A stretch of 64,000 bases of DNA, from assembly GCA_039090855.1 (NCBI GenBank), contig CM077010.1:43232905-43296904 (forward strand). The letters run 5' to 3'. Source of the DNA: Macrothele yani. Lineage: Eukaryota > Arthropoda > Arachnida > Araneae > Macrothelidae. The notes below the pieces were generated by a model that saw only the letters and a program-made list of their open reading frames with translations, was not told the origin of the DNA and did not search any database. Within the stretch, counting starts at the first letter, position 1, and every line of letters begins with the position of its first letter. A program made the position numbers and the translations under genes. Positions 20,701 to 32,245 of this stretch are shown here, piece after piece.

Positions 20701-23700
20701 ATGATACAAAACAAGAGAGCGCGAATGATACTAAACAAGAGAGCACGAATGATACTAAACAAGAGAGCACGAATGATACCAAACAAGAGAGCACGATTGA
20801 TACTAAACAAGAGAGCACGAATGATACTAAACAAGAGAACACGATTGATACTAAACAAGAGAGCACGAATGATACTAAACACGAGAGCACGAATGATACT
20901 AAACACGAGAGCACGAATGATACTAAACAAGAGAGCTCGAATGATACTAAACAAGAGAGCACGAATGATACTAAACAAGAGAGCAAGAATGGTGCTAAAC
21001 AAGAGAGCACGAATGGTAGTAAACAAGAGAGCACGAATGGTACTAAACAAGAGAGCACGATTGATACTAAACAAGAGAGCACGAATGATACTAAACAAGA
21101 GAGCACGAATGATACTAAACAAGAGAACACGATTGATACTAAAGAAGAGAGCACGAATGATACTAAAGAAGAGAGCACGATTGATACTAAACAAGAGAGC
21201 ACGAATGATACTAAACAAGAGAGCACGAATGACACTAAACAAGAGAGCAAGAATGATACTAAACAAGAGAGCACGAATTGTACTAAACAAGAGAGTACGA
21301 ATGATACTAAACAAGACAGCACGAATGATACTAAGCAAGAGAGCGCGAATGATACTGAACAAAAGAGCACGAATGATACAAAACAAGAGAGCGCGAATGA
21401 TACTAAACAAGAGAGCACGAATGATATTAAACAAGAGTCCACGAATGATACTAAACAAGAGTGCACGAATGATACTAAACAAGAGAGCACGATTGATACT
21501 AAACAAGAGATCACGAATGATACTAAACAAGAGAGCACGATTGATACTAAACACGAGAGCACGAATGATACTAAACAAGAGAGCACGAATGATACAAAAC
21601 ACGAGAGCACGAATGATACTAAACACGAGAGCACGAATGATACTAAACAAGAGAGCACGAATGATACTAAACAAGAGAGCACGAATGATACTAAACAAGA
21701 GAGCAAGAATGATACTAAACAAGAGAGCACGAATGGTACTAAACAAGAGAGCACGAATGATACTAAACAAGAAAGCACGAATGACACTAAACAAGAGAGC
21801 AAGAATGATACTAAACAAGAGAGCACGAATTGTACTAAACAAGAGAGTACGAATGATACTAAACAAGACAGCACGAATGATACTAAACAAGACAGCACGA
21901 ATGATACTAAACAAGAGAGCGCGAATGATACTGAACAAAAGAGCACGAATGATACAAAACAAGAGAGCGCGAATGATACTAAACAAGAGAGCACGCATGA
22001 TATTAAACAAGAGAGCACGAATGATACTAAACAAGAGAGCGCGAATGACACTAAACAAGAGAGCAAGAATGATACTAAACAAGAGAGCACGAATTGTGCT
22101 AAACAAGAGAGTACGAATGATACTAAACAAGAGAGCACGGTTGATACTAAACAAGAGAGCGCGAATGATACTGAACAAAAGAGCACGAATGATACAAAAC
22201 AAGAGAGCGCGAATGATACTAAACAAGAGAGCACGAATGATATTAAACAAGAGACCACGAATGATACTAAACAAGAGTGCACGAATGATACTAAACAAGA
22301 GAGCACGATTGATACTAAACAAGAGATCACGAATGATACTAAACAAGAGAGCACGATTGATACTAAACACGAGAGCACGAATGATACTAAACAAGAGAGC
22401 ACGAATGATACAAAACACGAGAGCACGACTGATACTAAACACGAGAGCACGAATGATACTAAACAAGAGAGCACGAATGATACTAAACAAGAGAGCACGA
22501 ATGATACTAAACAAGAGAGCAAGAATGATACTAAACAAGAGAGCACGAATGGTACTAAACAAGAGAGCACGAATGATACTAAACAAGAAAGCACGAATGA
22601 CACTAAACAAGAGAGCAAGAATGATACTAAACAAGAGAGCACGAATTGTACTAAACAAGAGAGTACGAATGATACTAAACAAGACAGCACGAATGATACT
22701 AAACAAGACAGCACGAATGATACTAAACAAGAGAGCGCGAATGATACTGAACAAAAGAGCACGAATGATACAAAACAAGAGAGCGCGAATGATACTAAAC
22801 AAGAGAGCACGCATGATATTAAACAAGAGAGCACGAATGATACTAAACAAGAGAGCGCGAATGACACTAAACAAGAGAGCAAGAATGATACTAAACAAGA
22901 GAGCACGAATTGTGCTAAACAAGAGAGTACGAATGATACTAAACAAGAGAGCACGGTTGATACTAAACAAGAGAGCGCGAATGATACTGAACAAAAGAGC
23001 ACGGATGATACAAAACAAGAGAGCGCGAATGATACTAAACAAGAGAGCACGAATGATACTAAACAAGAGAGCACGAATGATACTAAACAAGAGAGCACGA
23101 TTGATACTAAACAAGAGAGCACGAATGATACTAAACAAGAGAACACGATTGATACTAAACAAGAGAGCACGAATGATACTAAACACGAGAGCACGAATGA
23201 TACTAAACACGAGAGCACGAATGATACTAAACAAGAGAGCTCGAATGATACTAAACAAGAGAGCACGAATGATACTAAACAAGAGAGCAAGAATGGTGCT
23301 AAACAAGAGAGCACGAATGGTAGTAAACAAGAGAGCACGAATGGTACTAAACAAGAGAGCGCGAATGATACTAAACAAGAGAGCACGAATAATACGAAAC
23401 AAGAGAGCACGAATGATACAAAACAAGAGAGAACGAATGATACTAAACAACAGAGCACGAATGATACTAAACAAGCGAGAACGAATGATATTAAACAAGG
23501 AAGCTGATACTAAACAAAAGAGCACGAATGATACTGAACGAGAGAGTACGAATGATACTATACAAGAGAGCACGAATGATATTAAACAAGAAAGCTGATA
23601 CTAAACAAAACATCACGAATGGTACTAAAGAAGAGAGCACGAATGATACTGAACAAGAGAGCACGAATGATACTAAACAAGAGAGTACGGATGATACTAA

Positions 23701-24590
23701 ACAAGAGAGCAAGAGTGATACTAAACAAGAGAGCACGAATGGTACTAAACAAGAGAGCAGGAATTATACTGAACAAGAGAGCAAGAATGATACTAAACAA
23801 CAGAGCACGAATGGTACTAAACAAGAGAGTACGAATGATACTAAACAAGAGAGCACGAATGATACTAAACAAGAGAGCACGAATGATACTAAGCAAGAGA
23901 GCGCGAATGATATTAAACAAGAAAGCTGATACTAAACAAAACAGCACGAATGGTACTGAAGAAGAGAGCACGAATGATTATGAACAAGAGAGCACGAATG
24001 ATACTAAACAAGAGAGTACGGATGATACTAAACAAGAGAGCAAGAGTGATACTAAACAAGAGAGCACGAATGGTACTAAACAAGAGAGCAGGAATTATAC
24101 TGAACAAGAGAGCAAGAATGATACTAAACAACAGAGCACGAATGGTACTAAACAAGAGAGTACGAATGATACTAAACAAGAGAGCACGAATGATACTAAA
24201 CAAGAGAGCACGAATGATACTAAGCAAGAGAGCACGAATGATATTAAACAAGAAAGCTGATACTAAACAAAACAGCACGAATGGTACTGAAGAAGAGAGC
24301 ACGAATGATTATGAACAAGAGAGCACGAATGATACTAAACAAGAGAGCACGAATGATACTAAACAAGAGAGCACGAATGATACTAAACAAGAGAGTAAGG
24401 ATTATACTAAACAAGAGAGCGCGAATGATACTGAACAAGAGAGCACGAATGATACAAAACAAGAGAGCGCGAATGATACTAAACAAGAGAGCACGAATGA
24501 TACTAAACAAGCGACCACGAATGATACTAAGCCAGAGAGCACGAAGGATACTAAACAAGAGAGCACGAATGATACTAAACAAGACAGCGT
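17767..24590. repeat. 24-bp minisatellite, about 280 copies, 6.8 kb
   Basis: The unit core is gatactaaacaagag followed by agcacgaat. The first copy overlaps the mariner codons for DAKQES at 17758-17772. Irregular first units (17775-17860) include shortened forms with agctgatactaaacaag. Most substitutions fall in a few positions and recur in blocks, so the array has higher-order repeats (spacings 816, 2304 and 331 bp). Because 24 is a multiple of 3, frames stay open for kilobases on both strands: one reads DTKQESTN units, another MILNKRAR units, and the minus strand hydrophobic LLFSIIRA or SCLVSFVL units. A 1-nt insertion near 20160 shifts the frames. Confidence 0.97.
23500..24310. repeat. 331-bp higher-order repeat at the right end of the 24-bp array
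   Basis: The junction agctgatactaaacaaaac recurs at 23593, 23924 and 24255, each 331 bp apart. The block equals 13 full units plus a 19-bp truncated unit. The truncated unit resembles the irregular units at the array's left end (17775-17860). Confidence 0.9.
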
Positions 24591-26923
24591 TAAACCTTTA
24601 CATCATTTCTTGTTGTGTTTGTGTGCCAAGTGCTATACGTGTTATCTTGTTCCTTTCTGGCGTAGTGTTTTTCTGTTTTCATACTTAACACTGGTGCTTG
24701 GCGTTCCTTTGCCTATCTGGGCTCTTGGGCCGAAAAGCTCAAGCAAGTAAACAACCAACCAACGCACCTTTCCAAAACAATTAGAGCTTTTGATACACTT
24801 TCCTGGATCAAAACAGAACATGTCGAGATATCACAAACTATCTACGTATATGTGGAAAGGTACGATACAAATACGGCAAATTTAGCAGCTTCTGTGTTCC
24901 GAACGAAATGTTGCGAAAATATTTTGCAATTTATATATTTAAGTAGATGTGGGCTCGTTTAATGTTTAAGTATGCGGACATAGTTGCTCTTCGGGACAAA
25001 TTTAAATAATTCCATTTCCGATCCTACTCTACAGAAAAAAAAAAAAAAAAGGTTGAACTCACGACTTTAATCCTCTATAGATTTTTACACTTGCTATCAC
25101 ATTTTAAAGATTTCCAAAGGTTAATACCTTCTCCTTAAAGTGTTGTTCACGACCTCTGGTCAAAATGACCAGGAACTATGTCCAGCCATGTGTATGAATT
25201 TTCTGGGAATTACATTGAGGTTGTTTCGCGTTATCTTTCCCATCGCCGAAATACATGTTGATTCAGCTACACCTACGATGGTCCAGGAGCGGGGTTCGGA
25301 AATGTCTTGATACTTCCTGGGCTTATTTTAGGGATCTATCCTCACATTCCCGGATGTCTCAGAAAATCGCAAATTTAATGGTCTTTGATTAGATTTGAAC
25401 ATCCAATACGCAGCCTACAGCGCAAAAATAAATAAGGCTTGAGCTTCAAGAAACTGTGCCGCGTCGGTGGTATCTTAACACCAGTTGAGCGATTCTTTTC
25501 AGCGCCGAGTTATCCTGAATATTTGACGAATAAATCTCTATCTAATTTAAACGGTAAATTTAGGAACTGGAACACCAGACTATGTTCCGAATGGAAAATC
25601 GAAACTTCACAAACTTTGACTTTGAAAAAAGTTTGATAGTCGGTGCTGTGTATGATTTGTTTATACTTCACATTTATTCTAACCTAAACAAAGGAAAATG
25701 GAACAGGGTAAAATACTTTATTAAATGATTTTCATAGAATACATTCAAAAGCTCGGTGTTCACAATGCAAATTGGAGGAAATATGTGCAGAGACAAATCT
25801 ACGTCAAATTTATTGTTTCATAGAGAGCACCTTTTACTTGAGCACATTTTATTTTGCTTTTTTAAAACGAGCAAAAGGTTTGCTACATGGCTCATCTCAG
25901 AAGACATCAACGCTCAACGTATCGCCCCAAAATAACACACACGAGAATAAATCCCCGGTACAAAGTTGCACAAAAAAGATTCCCAGAGTAAAAACACAAC
26001 TGACCAATCTGTATGAAAAAATTTGGTCACGTGTAAAACTGGTGCACTTCACGCCCATGCAATGATAAAGTCGAGCTTTCTTACTGCCACTGAACTCAGA
26101 CACGCAGGTGTTTTAGTTTATCGTGACATCCTACTTCATGGGGAATTGAAGTAGCTTAGGAGAACGGAGAAAACCTCTTTCACCCTTCGCATAAAACTCT
26201 TTTTTTAGTCGAAGAAAAGACAAGAAACAACTCTATCACATTAAAAGCAAAACTCGGGTAAAATAAATACAGAATAGTAAAATATATGCGGTCGCATTAT
26301 ATTGCCGTCAGATATGTATATCATTGAATTTAGGAAAATAATGAACTCATTATGATCCCAAATTTTATAATAGCGGAATTGCGATTAAAGCATATTAATA
26401 GTTTTCAAGTTATTTCACTCAAAATTATTGTTATTTTGAATGTCTTTATAACAAGAAAGATTTGAAGTCTTCCATTCATTTGATTACGATTAATCTCATA
26501 AGCGTTACTGCTCAAACAGTGAAATTCATAAAACAGTAAAACCATCTGAAATTATCTGCGTAAAATAGAAATGCAAATTTCCGAACTCTTCCTTATTAAG
26601 GTGGACGTCTAGTGATTTTGCTTCCTGTACTTCCAATGCGCAAACTTTTGTGCACATTTTGTTCACAATTAATGCGCTTCCAAGGATGAAAATTTGAACA
26701 TCGATTAAAATAACTTGATATTATAACTTGAAATGTGTGTCTGTCGGTCGGATTTCACATAGAATTAGGCGACCTAGAGCGACGAAATTTGTTATCAAAG
26801 TATCTGTAGACGTCTTCTGGTGAACCTCAAAGCGATTTTATTTTAATTTGAATTTGATTTTTAGTTATTTAATGTTACGCGTTTCTACCGGATCTGAGTG
26901 TGTCTTTCCGCTTTGTTGACATC
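24591..26923. other. About 2.3 kb AT-rich DNA without recognisable genes
   Basis: No mariner sequence resumes after the 24-bp array. An A18 run lies near 25033-25051. Frames at 25439-25636 and 25772-26065 match nothing I know. The motif gtctgtcggtcgg (about 26740) resembles gtctgtctgtccgtccgtcc at 51230-51255 and may be a trace of a dispersed repeat. Confidence 0.45.
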
Positions 26924-27290
26924 AACCTGATCACACCGAACGTTAAGACGTGCAGAAAAGTAGTTCACCATAAATTTCGGGCATTTCATTTTTAGAATTC
27001 CGTTACGACTATTTTCAATCGTACATACCTTTATTACGCCCTTTTTGTAAGCGTTGTTTGCCGATTGTATTATGACCTTGAGGGCGGAGAAGAAATAAAA
27101 GAAAATAGAACGTTGTTTTTCAATCTGCGTTATTAATTCTAAAGTGTCATACGTCAGAAGGTCATTATACTGTGATGACGTTGTGAGCTCGAAAATAGAA
27201 CGTTGTTTTAACGAAATTCTAAAAAAGAAATGGCTCAAATTTATCGTGAACTACTTATCGTCGCGTCTTCGCGTTGGGTGTGATCAGGTT
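26924..27290. repeat. Fold-back element with 81-bp arms
   Basis: The arms 26924-27004 and 27210-27290 have equal length and are reverse complements at about 68 of 81 positions. Each arm, read outward, gives a similar peptide: FMVNYFSARLNVRCDQV on the minus strand and FIVNYLSSRLRVGCDQV on the plus strand. The inner part has a second repeated motif, gaaaatagaacgttgtttt (about 27097 and 27191), in direct orientation. It lies directly before the Helitron helicase fragment. Confidence 0.85.
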
Positions 27291-27813
27291 CCATGTAAAG
27301 AAAGCGGTAAATATACAGAATACAGACGATGCAGTCAACTACCCGACTGAGTTTTTTAACTCTTTGGAGCCACCTGGAGTACCTTCACATATTTTAGAGT
27401 TTAAGATTGGTGCACATATCATGCTTCTGTTATATTTGGATCCGCCTTCACTTTGCAACGGCACGAGATTATCTGTCAAGAAACTAATGAAGAATGTTAT
27501 TGAAGCTACTATAATGACTGCACATGCAGAAGGCAAAAACGTCTTTATTCCAAGGATCCCGATCATCCCATCTGATGTCCCGTTTCAATTTAAACGTCTT
27601 CAGTTCCCGATTCGTTTGAGTTTCGCCATGAGCATCAATAAGACACAAGGGCAGTCTCTAAGAGTTGTTGGACTGGATCTACAAAGTCCATGTTTTTCCC
27701 ATGGTCAACTGTACGTTGGTTGTTCCAGAGTCCGAAATGGGGGAAATCTTTACATCTTTGCTCCGAATGGAAGGACAGTTAATATTGTTTATCACGAGGC
27801 TCTACAAGAATAA
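27291..27813 (+). pseudogene. Helitron helicase (Pif1-like) C-terminal fragment
   Basis: The frame contains, in order, DDAVNYPTEFFNSLEPPGVP, FKIGAHIMLLLYLDPPSLCN, GTRLSVKKLMKNVIEATIMT, VFIPRIPIIPSDVPFQFKRL, FAMSINKTQGQSLRVVGLDL, and HGQLYVGCSRVRNGGNLYIF, and ends at a stop at 27811. These are the last helicase motifs (V and VI region) of the Pif1-like domain in animal Helitron Rep-helicases, including the FA-(S/T)INK-QGQ motif and the Y-GCSR arginine finger. The Walker A and B motifs and the Rep nuclease are absent. The frame is open for about 170 codons without a stop, longer than expected for a very old fragment. Confidence 0.9.
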
Positions 27814-28101
27814 GGTACTTTTCATCTCAATCAATTTCATTGCATAAGCCTTCTGCTTTCAAACTTTTTGAATTATTTACATTGGACGTAACAACTACTA
27901 AATAATTAAAATACTTTTTTACCCTAATATTCTATTCCAGGAAGTTGTACTACAAAGTTGTGTAAGCCTTGATTTACCAGTCTTAATTTAATTGCCGATA
28001 TAGCTTTTACTTTATACTATCACTAGCCCGTCAACGATGGCTACAACAGGCTAGTTATATACTAAACAAAGGGAGGTAAAAATTCTGAACAGAACAAGAT
28101 A
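27814..28101. other. Region after the helicase, possible Helitron 3' end
   Basis: The only structure I see is a 7-bp stem (actagcc at 28022-28028, ggctagt at 28049-28055), ending near ctagt. Helitrons end with a hairpin shortly before CTRR, so this could be the terminus, but the loop is long and the evidence is weak. Confidence 0.3.
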
Positions 28102-29452
28102 TGAGGGTTGGTCAAATGAAAAGGTGACGAGAGTCATGGAAAGGCACATATACGTACCAGTTAAAAATAGTTATCCTAGACTTGTAGGCAAGGGTTCCAC
28201 TATTGCGGTAGTCGATGAATACCTTTCTCGAAAAATTATTTGGTCTGGAAGAGGAGTCATCCTTCACACAAGCACGCAGTTCAGCCTCCGATGGGAAACG
28301 TCAACCCTTGAGATGTTTCTTCAGGGGACCCAACAAATAGTAATTGCAGGATAACATGTCCGGACTATTGGGCGGATGCTGTAGTACCTCCCATCGAAAT
28401 TTTATCAGAAGAGTGGTGGTTTCACGTCAGACGTGTGGCCGAGCGTGATCGTGGAACAGCACGACACCGGAGCTCAACATCCCGCGCATTTTGTTTTCGA
28501 TAGTGGTATGCAGTCGTTTCAGTGTCCGACAGTACGCTGCACTGTTGATGGTACCCCGTTGATGGAGGAAATCGATGAGTATCGATGAGTTAGCATTGAA
28601 GAACACCGTTAGCAAAACCTTCCCAGTCCGTGGCGCAGCTTTAAACTTCTTGCGTGGTGACGATGCGGGATGCTTCCACTGCATACTGCTGCGATTTGTT
28701 TACGATTCGAAGAAACAGTATAAGGTTTCATCACCTGTCACTAATATGGAAAAGAAGGCAGGGTCACTCTGGTACCGAACCAAATGCTCCAATGAAAAGC
28801 CCGTTCGAAGGATTTTTTTGTGCATCGGACAACATCTTTGGCACCCATTGTGCTCACACTTCCCTGTATTCTAAATTCCCATGCACAACTGTCCACATGG
28901 TGTCATAACTCACATTGAATAGCTGTTCCAGGGAACGTATGGGCACCCTACGATCCGCCTTCACGCATTCATCCACTTGTTCTACGAGTTCGGGTGTGAC
29001 GAAAACTTTAGCCTTTCCGGATCGCGCATCATCCAACAGGCTGACACGAACTTGTCGGAAACGCGCGTTCCGCTGTTTGTCAGTTTTTCGTTACACGCAA
29101 TTTTCCCTATGCACCGCGAACATCCCCCTATAAATGTCGATTGCCTTGTTGCCTTCGGCATATAAAGAGCGTATGATTGTGCGTTGTTCACTTGCCGACG
29201 CAGTTCGCAGTTGAAACGCCATTTTCATGTAATCCACGCTTCAAACACACCTACTGATCCCACTGGAGGCCAACGAATGCTACACACCGCACTATCGCGC
29301 ATGGTCGTTCTTCCCTGTGTGACGTCACAAACCTGTTTCTCTCCCATCACGTCCACTACGGTCGTGGCTGCATTTTTCAGTGGTTAGCTGTTTCATATCG
29401 TCGTCGGGAAACTTGTGCGCCGTCGTCACATTTTCATTTGACCAAACCCTAT
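28102..29452 (-). mobile_element. mariner-like element with both ends, 1.35 kb
   Basis: The left end gagggttggtcaaatgaaaa (28103) and the right end ttttcatttgaccaaaccct (29431-29450) are inverted repeats of about 28 bp including the adjacent gtgacga. They differ at a few positions. The right end is followed by ata, compatible with TA insertion, while the left flank has mutated. The transposase runs on the minus strand between them. Confidence 0.87.
28130..29190 (-). pseudogene. mariner transposase, frameshifted, third catalytic acid lost
   Basis: On the minus strand, ARSGKAKVFVTPELVEQVDE and CVKADRRVPIRSLEQLFNVS (28900-29040) form the N-terminal half after a diverged start. VTGDETLYCFFES (about 28735) has the first acid. 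MQWKHPASSPRKKFKAAPRT, then VLLTVFFNANSSILIDFL and TINSAAYCRTLKRLHT, continue the catalytic domain. GVVLFHDHARPHV (28427-28465) has the second acid. After a frameshift, PPNSPDML-SCNYYLLGPL carries N where the third D should be. RFPSEAELRACVKDDSSSRP and IDYRNGTLAYKSRITIFN finish the C-terminus. This is a nearly full-length but inactive copy. Confidence 0.87.
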
Positions 29453-29602
29453 ACAAATAGGGTGGTGGAGGAACGGAAGAAATGGAAGAACTACTTATCT
29501 CTTGCGTTTTGACATTTTAAGGAAAAATGCTTACATTCGCCTTTTTAAAAACCGTACCGATATTTTGCTGGCCATCCTTTCTTTTAGACATCTTGTTGTT
29601 AC

Positions 29603-29645
29603 CAATAATTAATACAGCAACGAATGATGAAGCAACCTGCAAAAT
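29603..29645. repeat. Left copy of a long duplication flanking the LINE
   Basis: caataattaatacagcaacg at 29603 recurs at 32022 beyond the other end of the LINE. The following agcaacctgc is also repeated at the same distance. About 40 bp are shared with a few changes, consistent with an old, unusually long target site duplication. Confidence 0.75.
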
Positions 29646-32021
29646 GAATAAATACATTACATCATCATCATCATCATTGTCAACCATTATCAATCCACTG
29701 CTGGACGAAGGTCTCCCCAAGTTTCCTCCACAACGGTCTGTCTTGTGCCAGTCTCCTCCATGTCACTCCCGCATATTTACGAATTTCATCCACCCATCTC
29801 CCATGTGGTCTTTTTCTGGGTCTTTTCCTGTCCCTTGGAATCCAATCTAAAATTTCGGCTGTCCATCTATGGTCTGTCCTTCTAGCAGTATGTCCAGCCC
29901 ATTGCCATTTCAGGGATTTAACTCTGATCATGATGTCTTCCACTCTCGTCATTTTTCGGATCCACGAGTTCCTCTTCTTATCTCTCCTGGTTACACCAAG
30001 TATGCACCTCTCCATGCTTCTTTGAGTTGTCTGCAGCCTTTGTATGTCTCTTTTAGTTAAGGTCCACGTCTCTGCACCATACGTAAGCACTGGAAGGATG
30101 CATTGATCAAACACTTTTCTTTTAAGACATAATGGCATATTGCTCTTGAAAATTATGCTGTTTCTTCCAAAAGCTCTCCAGGCAAGTTTTGTACGCCGAT
30201 TAATTTCTTCATCAATGTGACCCTCATTTGATATCTGCTGTCCAAGATAAACATACGTATCTGTTATCTCCAGTTTTTCTCCATCAATCGATAAATCTTC
30301 ATTTCTTGTAAAAGCATTGAACATCACTTTTGTCTTCTGAAAGTTCATTTTTAATCCCACTTCTTTACTCTTGTCAGCAAGTTCCTGGATCATACTCTGC
30401 AGCTCTGATGGGGTAGTTGCAAAAATGACTACGTCATCAGCAAAACGAAGGTGGGTTAGATAATCTCCATTAATCTTTATCCCTTTGTTTTCCCAGTTCA
30501 GTGATTGAAAGACATTTTCCAATGTGGCATTAAAGAGCTTCGGAGATATGGTGTCACCTTGCCTCACTCCCTTTCCAATTTTTATGTGTGTTGTATTTTC
30601 AAAGAGCCGAATCTTTGCACTTGCATTTTTCATAGATGTTATTAATAATATTAATGTATGCATCTTCAATACCGCAGGATTTCAGAGCCGTGGTAACTGC
30701 TGATGGTTTCACCGAATCAAAGGCTTTTTCATAATCGATAAAAGCCATGCACAATGGAAGTTCATATTCCCTCACTCTTTCAATTAGTTCTCTCAGTACG
30801 TGGATATGATCTATTGTGCTGTAGCCACTCCTGAATCCAGCTTGTTCTCTCGGTTGAGCCATGTCCAGTGTTACCTTCAAGCGGTGTGAAAGAACTCTAG
30901 TGAAGATTTTATAAACCACTGATAGGAGGCTGATAGGTCTGTAGTTACTGAGATCCTCAATCTCACCTTTTTTATGTAGCAGGATCATTGTAGCATTGTT
31001 CCAATCCTCAGGAATCTTCCCTTCATTAAGGCATCGAGTGAAAATTTGGGCGAGTACTGTTTCAATTTCTCCACTTGCTTCTTGTATGATGTCTATAGTA
31101 ATTCCATCTTCTCCTGGAGCTTTCCCCTGCTTCATGTTCTTGATTGCATGAGCAACTTCTGCTGGGAGGACTGGAAGAACTCTGGTACCTTTCATGATGT
31201 CTGGAGTACATGTATCATCCCTTTCATATAATTTGGAGTAGAAATCTTTCACTCTTGTCAAAATTTCGCCTCTATTTCTTGTTATAGAACCATCTTCTTT
31301 TCTCAGAGCCATAATCTGTTTTCTTCCCTTACTGAGATGTCCCTTTGCTATCTTAAGGCTTTGGTTGTTTTCAATTGCTTTCCTCACTAGCTCACAGTTG
31401 AATTTCCTTACGTCTTCAGTGATACTTTTTCGTGTTGTCTTGCATAGCTCTATATATTCCGCTTTGGAAGTCACATCTTCTTTAGTTGTCCTCATCTCTC
31501 TTCTTTTTGCATCAACATTTTGGTTTTTCCTGATAATTTGTTCACATGCAACTTGTTCTTAGACCCAGCTAATTTTGTTGCTGTTTCCATTAGAGCTTTG
31601 GTTACTTTTCTGTTAACTTCTGAAATATCCACTTCTTCCGATGTTAGGCCTTCTAAAGCAGAGAATCTGTTCTTCAGTTCCAACTTGAAAGTATTATGGT
31701 GTTTTTTAAGGTTGGTTATGTCAATACATTTTTGTTTGTCTTATGAGCTTGCCACGTTCCAGTTTAGTGTTGAGGTGCATCTTACATCTCACCAATCTAT
31801 GGTCACTACCTGTGTTGAACTTGTTCAGCACACTGCAGTCTTCGATGACGAATTTTTTGTTACACATAATAAAATCAATTTCACTTGTCGTCCCAATTGG
31901 ATGTCTTCATGTCCATTTCCTGTGTGGCTTTTTCTTGAAAAAGGAGTTCAAGATGACATTACATACAGATGACAATACATTACATACAAGATGACAATAC
32001 ATTACATACAGCCTACCAAAT
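29646..32021 (-). mobile_element. RTE-like LINE, 5'-truncated, about 2.4 kb
   Basis: The element reads on the minus strand. Its 3' end (left) is a tail of repeated gatgatgatg (29658-29675) directly after the reverse transcriptase frame, as in RTE-type LINEs. At the right, only the end of the endonuclease domain remains (about 31750-31960, including KKPHRKWTWRHPIGTTSEID), so the 5' end is truncated. It is flanked by the duplicated sequence at 29603 and 32022. The C-terminal protein is the same family as the remnant at 9541-10275. Confidence 0.85.
29680..31962 (-). pseudogene. LINE endonuclease/reverse transcriptase, frameshifted
   Basis: Three main frames overlap. The first (about 31962-31492) carries the endonuclease tail IGTTSEIDFIMCNKKFVIED and the linker FKLELKNRFSALEG. 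The second (31495-30599) has IKNMKQGKAPGEDGI, LLHKKGEIEDLSNYRPISLL, and motif A in FIDYEKAFDSV. The third (30669-29680) has motif B GKGVRQGDTISPKLF, motif C LRFADDVVIFA with both catalytic aspartates, then SIDGEKLEITDTYVYLGQQI and the C-terminal MERCILGVTRRDKKRNSWIR and WQWAGHTARR. Frameshifts lie near 31490 and 30600-30670. The second and third frames are long, so this copy is younger than most elements in the window. Confidence 0.92.
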
Positions 32022-32065
32022 CAATAATTAATACAGCAACGACTTAATTAAGCAACCTGCCAAAT
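32022..32065. repeat. Right copy of the LINE-flanking duplication
   Basis: It matches 29603-29645 over caataattaatacagcaacg and agcaacctgc. To its left, three gacaatacattacata units (31952-32010) form a short tandem repeat between the LINE's truncated end and this flank. Confidence 0.75.
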
Positions 32066-32105
32066 TGGTTTGGCAGTTAGTGTATGTAAGTCTTTAGGAA
32101 CTCAA

Positions 32106-32245
32106 GGCCGCTGTGGTGCAGTGGAAGCATATCCGGCACGTAACTGGAAGACCCTGGGTTAGATTCCAGGTGGTGGCCAATGAGAATTTCTCTGTGACTC
32201 ACTTATAAACGTGGAAAGAGCGATGACTTCTGTTTAATGTTGTTT
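32106..32245 (+). mobile_element. tRNA-derived SINE, family C
   Basis: The head ggccgctgtggtgcagtgg pairs its first bases with gtggcc near 32178. It contains box A (tggtgcagtgg) and box B (ggttagattcc) at the usual distance. A body with aatttctctgtgactcact and a T-rich end follow. No second copy occurs in the window, so this assignment rests only on the tRNA-like head. Confidence 0.6.

Noticed and set aside
18756..23507. A 1583-codon plus-strand frame and several 400-1150-codon frames on both strands
   Set aside because: All lie in the 24-bp array. A period of eight codons keeps frames open, and the encoded sequence is only the repeat. No start context, signal or non-repetitive domain supports a gene.
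17767..24590. CRISPR-like array
   Set aside because: Units are contiguous with no unique spacers, and the region is surrounded by animal transposons. The same holds for the 68-bp and 31-bp arrays.
29517..29720. Minus-strand frame with a run of aspartates
   Set aside because: The aspartates are the gatgatgatg tail of the LINE read in another frame.
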